Of a DNA stretch of 64,000 nucleotides, positions 9,084 through 18,000 are shown in pieces. Below the pieces are notes generated by a model, which saw only the letters and a list, made by a program, of their open reading frames with translations, did no database searches and was not told the origin of the DNA. This DNA comes from Salinimonas marina (GTDB lineage: Bacteria; Pseudomonadota; Gammaproteobacteria; Enterobacterales; Alteromonadaceae). Both the position numbers and the translations under genes were made by a program. The stretch covers positions 2,168,501 to 2,232,500 of the forward strand of contig NZ_CP064795.1 in assembly GCF_015644725.1 (NCBI RefSeq), read 5' to 3'. Positions within the stretch are counted from its first letter, which is position 1, and every line of letters starts with the position of its first letter.

Positions 9084-10807
9084 GTACGGTTCCTTGAGCC
9101 AGAAGGTTTGGCTTGTTTTGCAGGGTTAAACAGCATGGTGGGCAGCCACCATGCCAGTAAAAAGCCAAGTAGTGGCAGCAGCATCTGCATCAACGCATAC
9201 ACCGCAGTCAGTCGGCGGCTGGCCCCTGATGCAATCGCCACCGCTTCGGTCGTTACTGTCGCAAGACGTCCGCCACTAACCAGCAGCGTAGGCAGGTACT
9301 GACCAAAGCTAATCGCCGCGCCCAGGGCCAGCGCGACCATCACCGGTGCAAACAGCATCGGCAGTTTAAGCCTGAAAAAGACCTGGCGTGGTGACTTGCC
9401 AAGGCTGGTGGCAACATGCACGTAGCGAATGTCCAGCTGCCGGTAAGCCACGGCTAACGATAAAAACACATAGGGAATAACATACACAAGATGAGACAGG
9501 ATCACCGGCAACCATATGGCCTCCGCAAATAGCCACTGCCCAACCCAGACTAACCCATACAAAAACGCCACGCCCGGCACCATCAGCGGAATAAACAACA
9601 GCTTATCAGCCAGGGTGGCAGACGGTCCGGTGCGGTTGCTTTGCTGTTCACTTTCTAAAAACAGCAGCACCAAAAGCACCGCAATGCAGGTACTGACAAA
9701 GCCCAGCATCAGGGTGTTACCTATCGGCTTACCAAGCGCCTGCAACGCATCCTGCCAATGCAGCAGCGTTAGCTGCGTAGGCACCAGGTTTGGATATGGC
9801 CAGAAACCGGCAAACGAATAACTGATCATGCTCAACATAATCAGTAAAGTCGCCGTCACCAGGCACCCCAGCAGCAATCTTGCCAGCCATGTGGAGCCAG
9901 CTTTTCCCCACATTCGGTTGCCTGACACCAGTTGCCAGCGAAACCCCTGTTGCCAGATTTTTTCACCCAGCAGCCAGACCACCACGGCAGCCAATGTAAC
10001 CAGCATTTGCACTATGGCTGCCGCACTGGCCTGAAAACGCATCGACAAATCAGTGTGGTTAAACCATTGCACAATGGCCACCGCCAATGTGGGGGGATTT
10101 TGTGGTCCTAAAATAAGTGGAATTTCGACACTGGCACTGGCATAGGCCAGTACCGCCAGCACCGGCAAACGTACCTGCGGATACAGTTGGGCAAACACAA
10201 TTTTCAAAAAGCTGGTTTGATGACAATAGCCCAGGGTCTGCGCTACCCGCATTTGTCCTTCAAGACGCTGTTTCACGTTAGGCTGAGACAAAACACCCAG
10301 CGCCATCAGCAGCATAAAAGGCAGCTCTTTAATCGCCAGCGCCAGTACTATGGCCAGCCCGTAGTCATCGTACATCAGGCTATGGGCGTCTGGCAGCACC
10401 GTGTGGGTGAATGTCGCGGTAAAGCGGGCAGCCCAGCCAGACGGCGCCAGCAAAAAGGCCACGGCAATCGCCGCCGCAGCATGGGGGATGGCCAGAACCG
10501 GGCTTAACCCATGTTGAATCCGTGCCAACGCTTTACACTGGTAAAACTGCGCCAGCACCGCTACGGTGCCAATAAACGCGATAAGCGTAGCCAACAGTGA
10601 GGTAAATAAAGACAAGCCGGCCATTTTGCTTATATCTGGGTGCGCCAGCAGCCGGGCGAAGGGTTCTGACGACCAGCCGTGCTGACCTAACGCCGGAAAA
10701 TAGCCAGCTGCAGGCAATATAACGCCAATCACACCCACGGCAATTGGAACCAATAAAATAAGATAAAACAGATAACGCGCCAGCGTTAATACAGTGCTAA
10801 AGCCCAT
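9077..10807 (-). CDS. ynjC: ABC transporter permease, YnjC-like double permease
   Basis: A 576-residue inner-membrane protein with two fused permease halves, each with about six membrane segments; the second half begins near residue 300. The EAA-like coupling loops are visible around AQTLGYCHQTSFLKIVFAQL (first half) and ATSLGKSPRQVFFRLKLPM (second half), both with the conserved glycine. Two-in-one permeases of this type are found in the ThiP/YnjC/FbpB group. ATG at 10807 directly follows the TAA of the binding protein gene, so translation is coupled. The transported substrate is unknown for the family. Confidence 0.91.
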   Translation of the reverse strand: MGFSTVLTLARYLFYLILLVPIAVGVIGVILPAAGYFPALGQHGWSSEPFARLLAHPDISKMAGLSLFTSLLATLIAFIGTVAVLAQFYQCKALARIQHGLSPVLAIPHAAAAIAVAFLLAPSGWAARFTATFTHTVLPDAHSLMYDDYGLAIVLALAIKELPFMLLMALGVLSQPNVKQRLEGQMRVAQTLGYCHQTSFLKIVFAQLYPQVRLPVLAVLAYASASVEIPLILGPQNPPTLAVAIVQWFNHTDLSMRFQASAAAIVQMLVTLAAVVVWLLGEKIWQQGFRWQLVSGNRMWGKAGSTWLARLLLGCLVTATLLIMLSMISYSFAGFWPYPNLVPTQLTLLHWQDALQALGKPIGNTLMLGFVSTCIAVLLVLLFLESEQQSNRTGPSATLADKLLFIPLMVPGVAFLYGLVWVGQWLFAEAIWLPVILSHLVYVIPYVFLSLAVAYRQLDIRYVHVATSLGKSPRQVFFRLKLPMLFAPVMVALALGAAISFGQYLPTLLVSGGRLATVTTEAVAIASGASRRLTAVYALMQMLLPLLGFLLAWWLPTMLFNPAKQAKPSGSRNRTC

Positions 10808-11977
10808 TTACAAACGCGCCCCGTACCGTGCATACCAGGCATCACGTAAGGCCGGTGCCCAGCTGGCATGAGGCTCGGCCAGCAACTGCTGATATGCCCC
10901 GGGCGCCAGCGCCGCCGGATGCGACTGAGTCTGAAACTGCTGTTGCTGCTCTTTGGACAATGCCTCCATCGACAGCACGGTTTCATCGCCCCACACGCTT
11001 ACACGCTGCTTATACGCCTGGGCCTCGGGTGACAATAAAAAATTAGCCACCGTTTTGGCCGCGTCAGTCCGGGCGCTGTTAAATGGAATCGCGACAAAGT
11101 GAACATTGGATAAACTGCCATCGTGCATGGCATAAGTACGGGTGGCCTGGGGTAAATCAAAGCGTGAAACCGCCGCTGGGATCTCGGCAGCGGTAAACGA
11201 AAACGCCAGCAAAATTTCGTTATCGCTGAATAATTGCTGCAACATCGATGCCTGGCGCACAAAAAACTCACCCTGCTGCCACAGTAGCGGATGTAATTTA
11301 TCCAGATAGGTAAATAAAGGTCCGGTGATGGTCGCCAGCGCCGGGTCGGTGACCGGCGCATACAAAAGCTGCCGGTTAGCCGCGTTTAAGCTTAAAGCGG
11401 CATATTTTAGAAAACTGATCCCCAGAAAATCATCGGGTAATGGGTAGGTAAAGCGACCCGGGTTCTGGCGTGCAAACTCAAGCAGTTCCGCCAACGAAGC
11501 CGGCGGCTCCGATACCAGGCGCTGATTAAAATAAAACACCAAAGCGGCTTTGCCCCATGGGGCTTCCTGACCGTCGGTGGCAATGCCAAAGTCCATGCGC
11601 ATTGAGGGGTTTTCATCGGGCCGGGTCAAGGCAAAATTAGGGAGCTGTTCGGCCCAGTCGCTTAGCAGTAAGTTATGCTGCTTCATTGCGGCAAAGTTTT
11701 CGCCATTAATCCACAACAAATCAATGCTGCCACGGGAACTGTTACCCGCCGCTTTTTCTCCCAAGACCCGGGTAACCGCATCGCTGGTATCGGCCAGCTT
11801 GACATGATTGACCTTGATGTCATATCGCGCCTGAGTCTGCTCAGACACCCACTGCAAGTACTGGTTGACCTGCGGGCTGCCGCCCCAGCCAAAAAACTGT
11901 ACGGTTGTGGCGGCCGCTTTACCAGCCCACCCTGCCCCAATGAACATGGCGATAACACAGGCTTTACTGAGTGGCAT
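10808..11977 (-). CDS. ynjB: ABC transporter substrate-binding protein, YnjB-like
   Basis: A 389-residue periplasmic binding protein. Residues 1-23 (MPLSKACVIAMFIGAGWAG then KAAA) look like a Sec signal peptide; the mature part begins near TTVQFFGWGG. Family features are WINGENFAAMKQHNLL and the long C-terminal region ending WYARYGARL, as in E. coli YnjB. The ligand has not been established for the family. Its start lies inside the end of the DUF547 gene (14 bp overlap), which puts it in the same transcription unit as the upstream genes. Confidence 0.9.
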   Translation of the reverse strand: MPLSKACVIAMFIGAGWAGKAAATTVQFFGWGGSPQVNQYLQWVSEQTQARYDIKVNHVKLADTSDAVTRVLGEKAAGNSSRGSIDLLWINGENFAAMKQHNLLLSDWAEQLPNFALTRPDENPSMRMDFGIATDGQEAPWGKAALVFYFNQRLVSEPPASLAELLEFARQNPGRFTYPLPDDFLGISFLKYAALSLNAANRQLLYAPVTDPALATITGPLFTYLDKLHPLLWQQGEFFVRQASMLQQLFSDNEILLAFSFTAAEIPAAVSRFDLPQATRTYAMHDGSLSNVHFVAIPFNSARTDAAKTVANFLLSPEAQAYKQRVSVWGDETVLSMEALSKEQQQQFQTQSHPAALAPGAYQQLLAEPHASWAPALRDAWYARYGARL

Positions 11978-12779
11978 TTAACGACCAGTCATAATCCAGG
12001 AACTCAATATCCGCCGAATTGTTTTTAAGCAAGGCTTGCTGGGTGTCGGTCAGCTGCATACTGTCGGCATACCGACTAAAAAAGCCCGCCAGTGGCTGCC
12101 CGTTACGGGTAAAATCTGCTTTGTACCAGTCGAATATCTTTGAAACCTGCAAAACCTCACCCGACATACGGTTTCGGCTGGTGTCAGACAAAAACCGGTG
12201 GGTTTGCTCGCTCAGCTGCTGCTCCAGTTTATCGGCACGATACGGTTCTTCTCGAAGCGCGGGACAGCCAATACTGGCGCAATTTACCGCAAAGTGAATG
12301 CGCGGCTCGTTGAAGCCGGCAAAGCGCTTGTCCTGACCGCGGATCATGCCATGTTCAATTTCATCCAGGGTGCGCTTTTTGCCCAGCAACAACGCCACCG
12401 GCTGATTCCAGGCAGAAGAGAAAAAGCCGCCGATGTCTTTAATAGAATCAATCTCACCGTGATGTTTTACAATAAGCGCTAAAGTATGCGCATTGTAAGC
12501 ATTGAGTAAGAAGGCCAGCTGCCTGGCCTGCGACCACTGTGCATACTCTTTTTTGCTGATGGCTGACAAGGCCGACAGATACGCTTTTAACTGCGACCGG
12601 TGTTGGGCCAGCGCCGCATAATCAACCGCCGTGCTATGAGCCGACGTGGTGATGACATGCTGTTGCAGTAATGTCTCATAAGGCTGATGCAAAGACGTAT
12701 CGGCGCGGGCAGTGGTGCTGACAATAAGCAGCCACCCGGCTATTGCGCTGGTGAGCATTATTCTCATTTGCGCCGCCAT
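11964..12779 (-). CDS. DUF547 domain protein, exported
   Basis: A 271-residue protein with a probable signal peptide (MRIMLTSAIAGWLLIVSTTARA) and one DUF547 domain over residues about 80-220. Family motifs are FLLNAYNAHTLALI, LDEIEHGMIRGQ and RIHFAVNCASIGCPAL, with two conserved cysteines in the last. DUF547 proteins are mostly periplasmic and uncharacterised; the NCASxxCP motif suggests a papain-like or thiol-dependent fold but no activity can be claimed. The gene overlaps the upstream reductase fusion gene by 16 bp and the downstream ynjB gene by 14 bp, so it is an integral part of the operon. Confidence 0.88.
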   Translation of the reverse strand: MAAQMRIMLTSAIAGWLLIVSTTARADTSLHQPYETLLQQHVITTSAHSTAVDYAALAQHRSQLKAYLSALSAISKKEYAQWSQARQLAFLLNAYNAHTLALIVKHHGEIDSIKDIGGFFSSAWNQPVALLLGKKRTLDEIEHGMIRGQDKRFAGFNEPRIHFAVNCASIGCPALREEPYRADKLEQQLSEQTHRFLSDTSRNRMSGEVLQVSKIFDWYKADFTRNGQPLAGFFSRYADSMQLTDTQQALLKNNSADIEFLDYDWSLNATQ

Positions 12780-14917
12780 GTGTGGTATTTTTCCACCCAG
12801 TTTAATAATGACTCCGGGCTATTGGCTTTTTTCCAGTTGCCGGCGGCATATTTTGCGCCTTCAGCCCAGGTGGGATAAGCATGAATCGTCCCCAGAATCT
12901 TGTTCAGTCCCAGATTGTGCTTCATCGCCAGCACAAATTCTGCCAGCAGGTCGCCGGCATGTTCACTGACAATAGTTACGCCTAAAATGGTGTCTTTTCC
13001 CGGTGGCGTCAGTACCTTGATAAAGCCCTGTCGGGCGCTTTCCGTGACAGCCCGATCCAGCTCTGCAAACTCATAGCGAGTGACGTCCACCTCAATGCCT
13101 TTTTCTTTAGCCTCGGTTTCGTTTAATCCGACCCGGGCGACTTCCGGATCCACAAAGGTGGTCCAGGGGATTACCCGATAATCTACCTTGAATTTTTTAA
13201 AGGTACCAAATAGGGCATTGACTGCGGCGTACCATGCCTGATGTGCCGCAACGTGAGTAAACTGATACGGCCCTACTACATCGCCGGCAGCATAGATATT
13301 GGGAAACCGGGTTTGCAAAAACTCATCGGCTTCGATGGTGCGATCAAAATTGACCCCCAGCTCTTCAAGCCCAAAGCTTTCAAGACGGGCTTTACGCCCT
13401 ACCGCGACAATGACCTCATCATACTCAATGGTTTTTTGCTGATCATTATGACTTACCAGCAACTGGCGCGCACCATGGGATTGGGTGAATTCTTCAGCCT
13501 TATGGCCGGTGAGCACCGTTACCCCTGATGCCGTTAATGTGTCGGTTACAAAACGCGCAATTTCAGCGTCTTCACGGCCCATAATTTGTGGGGCCTGTTC
13601 AACCATGGTGACCTGACTGCCCAAACGCGCAAATGCCTGGGCCAGCTCGCAGCCAATGGGGCCACCGCCTAATACCACCAGCCTTTGTGGCGCATGCTCA
13701 TGGTCGGCAAAGGTATTCCACATGGTGTCTGAGGTGACATATCCGCTTTGCTCAATGCCTTTTAGCGGCGGCACAAACGGCCGGGCGCCGGTGGTGACCA
13801 CGATACTGCGCGTGGTCAGAGTTTGCACCTGACCATCATCGCCGGTTATCTCAACATGCCAGGGATCAATAATTTTGGCGTAGCCTTTGACCACATCCAC
13901 ACCCAAATCGGTATAACGTTCAACACTGTCGTTAGGTGCAATGGTCGCAATAATCTCATGCACTCGCTTAATAACCTGCTTAAAGGAAATCGGCACTGGC
14001 GTATCGGTGAGCCCATAACGGCTGGCATGAGCAGACTGATCTGCCACCTTAGCGCTTTTGATCAGCGCTTTGCTTGGCACACAGCCATAGTTTAAACAGT
14101 CACCGCCCATTTCTGAGGCTTCGACCAGGGTGACTTTCGCTTTTACCGCCGCGCCAATATAGCTGGTCACCAGACCACCCGCACCGGCACCAATCACAAC
14201 CAGGTTGCGGTCAAATGAAGCCGGCTTTGAATAACCTTGATACACCCGCCGACGATTGACCACAGCGACGATGCCCTTGGCTATCCAGGGAAAAATGCCT
14301 AACAACACAAAGCTTAGTATCAGGTCAGGCGATACAATGCCCGACAACGAATCAAGCTGAGCGAGCTGGGTACCGGCATTCACATACACCAGCGTACCGG
14401 CCAGCATACCCAGCTGACTTACCCAATAAAAGGTACGGGTTTTCAGACTGGTCAGTCCCATCAACAGGTTGATTAAAAAGAACGGAAAAACCGGCACCAG
14501 CCGTAAGGTAAATAAATAGAAAGCACCTTGTTTTTCAACCCCGTCATCGATTTTTCTGAGCTTTTCTCCAAACCGTTTTTTAACGGTGTCGCGAAACACA
14601 AAACGGGCACTTAAGAAGGCCAGAGTGGCCCCCAGGGTAGAAGCAAACGAGACCAGCAGCAATCCCAGCCATAGTCCAAATAATGCGCCCGCTGCCAGCG
14701 TCAGAATAGCCGCGCCGGGTAATGATAAGGCAGTGACCGCCACATACACCACAAAAAATACACTGGTGCTTAAAACCGGGTTTTGCTCGATATACTCACT
14801 GAACTGCCCCACCCACTCTTTTAGTCCTGCAAGGGTCAGATACTGGTTTAAATCGAATACAAAAAAAGCAGCCACCAGGGCAGCGATAATGCTCAACAAT
14901 GCTGCTTTTTTCAGCAT
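12764..14917 (-). CDS. VTT-domain (TVP38/TMEM64) - FAD disulfide reductase fusion
   Basis: A 717-residue two-part protein. Residues 1 to about 225 are a VTT/SNARE-associated membrane domain with several spans (LLMGLTSLKTRTFYWVSQLG is typical). Residues about 235-717 form a class I pyridine nucleotide-disulfide oxidoreductase like mercuric reductase or dihydrolipoamide dehydrogenase: FAD-binding VVIGAGAGGLVTSYIGA, redox cysteines CLNYGC, NAD(P)-binding VVLGGGPIGCELAQAFARLG, second FAD motif NIYAAGDVVG, and C-terminal HAYPTWAE with the active-site His-Glu pair. There is no N-terminal metal-binding HMA domain and no C-terminal cysteine pair, so mercury reduction is unlikely. It follows the TonB receptor by 35 bp and overlaps the DUF547 gene. 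The electron acceptor is unknown. Confidence 0.9.
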   Translation of the reverse strand: MLKKAALLSIIAALVAAFFVFDLNQYLTLAGLKEWVGQFSEYIEQNPVLSTSVFFVVYVAVTALSLPGAAILTLAAGALFGLWLGLLLVSFASTLGATLAFLSARFVFRDTVKKRFGEKLRKIDDGVEKQGAFYLFTLRLVPVFPFFLINLLMGLTSLKTRTFYWVSQLGMLAGTLVYVNAGTQLAQLDSLSGIVSPDLILSFVLLGIFPWIAKGIVAVVNRRRVYQGYSKPASFDRNLVVIGAGAGGLVTSYIGAAVKAKVTLVEASEMGGDCLNYGCVPSKALIKSAKVADQSAHASRYGLTDTPVPISFKQVIKRVHEIIATIAPNDSVERYTDLGVDVVKGYAKIIDPWHVEITGDDGQVQTLTTRSIVVTTGARPFVPPLKGIEQSGYVTSDTMWNTFADHEHAPQRLVVLGGGPIGCELAQAFARLGSQVTMVEQAPQIMGREDAEIARFVTDTLTASGVTVLTGHKAEEFTQSHGARQLLVSHNDQQKTIEYDEVIVAVGRKARLESFGLEELGVNFDRTIEADEFLQTRFPNIYAAGDVVGPYQFTHVAAHQAWYAAVNALFGTFKKFKVDYRVIPWTTFVDPEVARVGLNETEAKEKGIEVDVTRYEFAELDRAVTESARQGFIKVLTPPGKDTILGVTIVSEHAGDLLAEFVLAMKHNLGLNKILGTIHAYPTWAEGAKYAAGNWKKANSPESLLNWVEKYHTWRRK

Positions 14918-14952
14918 GATTTTTCTCCGTATTTCATCGTGTCGGCCACCGG

Positions 14953-17301
14953 TTAAAATGCATAGCGCATGGTGACTTTAGCATGGCGTGGTAATTCCGG
15001 CATGACAAGATCCGCACCAAAAAAGCCGCCTTCAAATACCGGCTGCCAGTTGTCTTCATCGGTAACATTCACCACGTCAAAACGAAACTGCAGATTTTGC
15101 GAGAGCTGATAAGAAGCGTTTAGGTCCCACCGAATCTGATCGCGGATAAATACTGTTTGTAAAAAATCCAGCGGGAAGGCTTTGGTATAGGTAAAGCTGC
15201 TTCCCAACTCAACTGCCGGGGTGATATGCCAGCCACCATTAATCGCAAAAAGCTGTGGCACGACCCCCTGGACCTTTGAGTCAGAAGGTGCAAACGCGGT
15301 AAAGGAAGGCGAGCCCACCCCGGTACCGCGAATAAGCTCAGGCGCACTGTTATCAAACACATCCGCCACCTGACCCGTCCCCTGAAAAGCGGCCGAGTCA
15401 TCGTATTGAGCATCCAGATAACTATAGCTGGCGTTCAACCAGTAATCCGGGCCCTGATAAAATGCCTGTAATTCGAAGCCATTGGTTCTAATGCCGGTGT
15501 TACTGCCATCGCGATTACGCAAACTCCGGGTTTGCTCAAAAATCGCCAACTCGGCATACAAAGCTTCGTCGGGGGCGTATTTCAATCCGGCCTCATACAG
15601 CGTGTTCTGTGTATTAAAATTAGCTTCGCTGATTTGATTGTCTGCGCCCAACACCGTACCGCCTGCCATACTGTTGGAGGTGGCATCGTTGTTACTGTAG
15701 GCTGCATAAACATTCAGGCTGGGCGTAATCGCATACGTGGCATTTAGCTGGGCGCTGTACAGCCAGGTATTAAAATTATCTGAAGCCGGCGCCACCCCAG
15801 CTGGCGGTAACGCATCTTTGGCACTGACATCGTAATAGTCGGCGCGCACCCCCACAATGGTTGAAAACCGGGAACTCCAGTCCGACTGCTGCTGCACGGC
15901 CAGACCGGTCTGCCAGGTAGTGGAGTCGGTCGTATCAGAAAGATTGAAGTCGCCCTGACCATCATTATTAATATCGTACTGGGCCCCCGGCGATACCAGG
16001 ACGCCTTCGCGTAATGCGACCAGGCGCTGTTGCTGAGCCAGGCTTAGCGGAATTAAACGCGCCGAGAGCGGCCCGGTCAAATCGATAGGATTGTCGGCTT
16101 CGGTGGTAAACTGACTGTAACCCAGCACATCGTTGTAACGCAGATCCAGGCCGACGGTGGTGGTCTGCTGCTGATTTAATTCAATATCCAGTTCAAGCCG
16201 GTTTTGAACAGTATGCGCACCATCGATAATTTCTACAAAGCTGTTGGTGGCAATTTCTTCGCGCTCAAGATGCTGGTAATAGCTGATATTTCTAAGCTGT
16301 AAATAAGGCGACAACGCGCTTTCCATGCGGCTGCGAACAATAGTGGTGTTGGCGCTGTTGATATCATCGGGATGCGTAAGTACATTGGAGCGGTCGATAC
16401 GCTGCTGCCCTTCGGGTGACACGATGGCACCAGGACCAGGAATCGTATTCCCGCCAGGCTGCCTCCCCTGCCCGGTGATGTACAGGTTATCGTCAATCAG
16501 GGCCTGGGTCGGGCGGTTGATTCCCGCAATATCCGGGTATCTGGCATCAAAATATTCAACGCTGACATCCCACAGGGTCGCCGGATTAAACCGGTGGCGC
16601 AGGGTAACAAAAACATTTTCGCTTTGTTCACTGGCGTTTTGATAAAAACTATTGGCATCAATCCACTGCGTACTCATGCGTAGCGCGGTAGTACCGGGGT
16701 TCAGCACATACGAATAATCGACCGACGCCGTGTAACGATCCCAGCGACCCGCGCTTATCTGGGCCAGGCCGCGATTATGGTTTAAATCAGCGGTTTTGCT
16801 TTGGATATTCACAAAGCCACCGTTGCGCTGAGTGCTGCCCAGCAACACCATCGGCGGCCCTTTTACAATGTCCATCTGCGCCACACTGTTAAACGAAAAG
16901 GGTAAACCAAAACCATTATTGCCTGCCTGACGACGAATACCATCTTGAAACAACTCGCCCAACTGGCCTCGCATTGACGGCAAACTTGGGGTGCCGAAGC
17001 CGCTTGATGCATAGGTATTAGGAGCCACCCGCGCAATATCATGTAAACTGGCAATGTTATATCGGGTCAGCGCTTCATCAGACAAGGAAGTCATCGCACG
17101 AGGGATATCGCTGACCGCCATGTCCTTACCAAACAAGTTGCCGGCTTTGCCTGCCCCTGGGTTTAGTGAGATTTGCTCGTCCTGGTTACCGGTGATTTGG
17201 ATGACTTCGATGTCGCTTTGGGCGTGGGCCATTGCGGTGGCGCCCAGTGCACTTATAATTGCAAGATGAAAATAATCCCACCTGCCGATAACATTGCTCA
17301 T
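14953..17301 (-). CDS. TonB-dependent outer membrane receptor
   Basis: A 782-residue outer membrane receptor. A signal peptide ends near ALGATAMAHAQ; a TonB-box-like IEVIQITG follows at about 31-38. The plug domain covers about 55-165 (SMRGQLGELFQDGIRRQ; MDIVKGPPMVLLGSTQRNGG), and the rest is the 22-strand barrel ending in an aromatic residue (KVTMRYAF). It uses proton-motive energy from TonB to bring a ligand into the periplasm. The substrate cannot be told from sequence. As the first gene of the run that includes the YnjBCD importer, it may supply the same compound. No Fur box was seen upstream. Confidence 0.93.
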   Translation of the reverse strand: MSNVIGRWDYFHLAIISALGATAMAHAQSDIEVIQITGNQDEQISLNPGAGKAGNLFGKDMAVSDIPRAMTSLSDEALTRYNIASLHDIARVAPNTYASSGFGTPSLPSMRGQLGELFQDGIRRQAGNNGFGLPFSFNSVAQMDIVKGPPMVLLGSTQRNGGFVNIQSKTADLNHNRGLAQISAGRWDRYTASVDYSYVLNPGTTALRMSTQWIDANSFYQNASEQSENVFVTLRHRFNPATLWDVSVEYFDARYPDIAGINRPTQALIDDNLYITGQGRQPGGNTIPGPGAIVSPEGQQRIDRSNVLTHPDDINSANTTIVRSRMESALSPYLQLRNISYYQHLEREEIATNSFVEIIDGAHTVQNRLELDIELNQQQTTTVGLDLRYNDVLGYSQFTTEADNPIDLTGPLSARLIPLSLAQQQRLVALREGVLVSPGAQYDINNDGQGDFNLSDTTDSTTWQTGLAVQQQSDWSSRFSTIVGVRADYYDVSAKDALPPAGVAPASDNFNTWLYSAQLNATYAITPSLNVYAAYSNNDATSNSMAGGTVLGADNQISEANFNTQNTLYEAGLKYAPDEALYAELAIFEQTRSLRNRDGSNTGIRTNGFELQAFYQGPDYWLNASYSYLDAQYDDSAAFQGTGQVADVFDNSAPELIRGTGVGSPSFTAFAPSDSKVQGVVPQLFAINGGWHITPAVELGSSFTYTKAFPLDFLQTVFIRDQIRWDLNASYQLSQNLQFRFDVVNVTDEDNWQPVFEGGFFGADLVMPELPRHAKVTMRYAF

Positions 17302-17454
17302 GAATTTTCCAGTTATGTATGCTTACCTGTACCGACCGATACGGGTTAAGAAAACTTTCAGCACAAACAAAAAATATTTGTAATTTTCTGAAATAAAACC
17401 ATTGCTTAGTCGTTCTTGTGTCATATCAAATCATATCAGACTTTAGGAAATTTT
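17302..17454. promoter_or_regulatory. Divergent promoter region of receptor operon
   Basis: This 153-bp gap separates the minus-strand eight-gene run from the plus-strand small membrane protein gene, so it must carry both promoters. An imperfect inverted repeat GTACCGACCGATAC lies at about 17329-17342 in the leader of the receptor gene and is a possible regulator site. No Fur box or TPP/cobalamin riboswitch pattern was found. The exact promoter boxes were not assigned. Confidence 0.4.
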
Positions 17455-17871
17455 ATGTCTCACCCCTCAATCTCGCCGTTACAGGCTCGTCTCAGCTGGT
17501 CATTACTGGCACTTCGCCTGACCGTATTTTTAGTCATGCTGGTCTGGACTTTGGACAAGTTTGTTAATCCGGAGCATGGCGCACGTATTTTTGAATCCTT
17601 TTACTCAATCAAAGGCGTGGGCGAAATCGCCATCTATGTATTGGGTGCTCTGCAGATGGTGCTGATACTGGCATTTGTGGCGGGCCTGGCTAAACGCTGG
17701 ACCTATGGCATTATTTTCATCTTGCACGGCGCGTCGACCTTGTCCTCATTTCCGCAGTATTTCGATGCGTTCAACAATCTGCTGTTTTTTGCGGCATGGC
17801 CGATGTGGGGCGCCTGTTTTGCTTTATACCTGCTGCGTGATGCCGATAACCGCTTCACCCTAAGTAAATAA
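17455..17871 (+). CDS. DoxX-like small membrane protein
   Basis: A 138-residue protein with four hydrophobic segments (about 15-35, 60-80, 85-105, 112-128), arranged as in DoxX-type membrane proteins. The phrase MLVWTLDKFVNPEHG is typical of these. Function unknown. The start at 17455 is preferred over an upstream ATG-less extension because AGGAAATTTT precedes it. It is divergent from the TonB receptor operon and is followed by a good intrinsic terminator, so it is transcribed alone. Confidence 0.75.
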   Translation: MSHPSISPLQARLSWSLLALRLTVFLVMLVWTLDKFVNPEHGARIFESFYSIKGVGEIAIYVLGALQMVLILAFVAGLAKRWTYGIIFILHGASTLSSFPQYFDAFNNLLFFAAWPMWGACFALYLLRDADNRFTLSK

Positions 17872-17885
17872 ACTTATCGACCCGA

Positions 17886-17909
17886 CGGCGTCCCCCAGAC
17901 GCCGGTTTT
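17886..17909 (+). terminator. Intrinsic terminator
   Basis: Stem CGGCGTC (17886-17892), loop CCCCA, stem GACGCCG (17898-17904), then GTTTTA. It lies 15 bp after the stop of the DoxX-like gene. Confidence 0.7.
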
Positions 17910-18000
17910 ACCAAAAACCTGCTGGACAGCGGTACTCACCGCGATACCATAACGTCAGCAATATCAGTCTATCTTCCAATACCCCAGAATAAGGATAATA

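Noticed and set aside
12764..14917. Mercury resistance (merA)
   Set aside because: No HMA domain, no C-terminal cysteine pair and no mer neighbours; only the flavoenzyme core is like MerA.
17302..17454. TPP or cobalamin riboswitch before the TonB receptor
   Set aside because: The conserved core sequences of either class are absent; only an imperfect inverted repeat is present.
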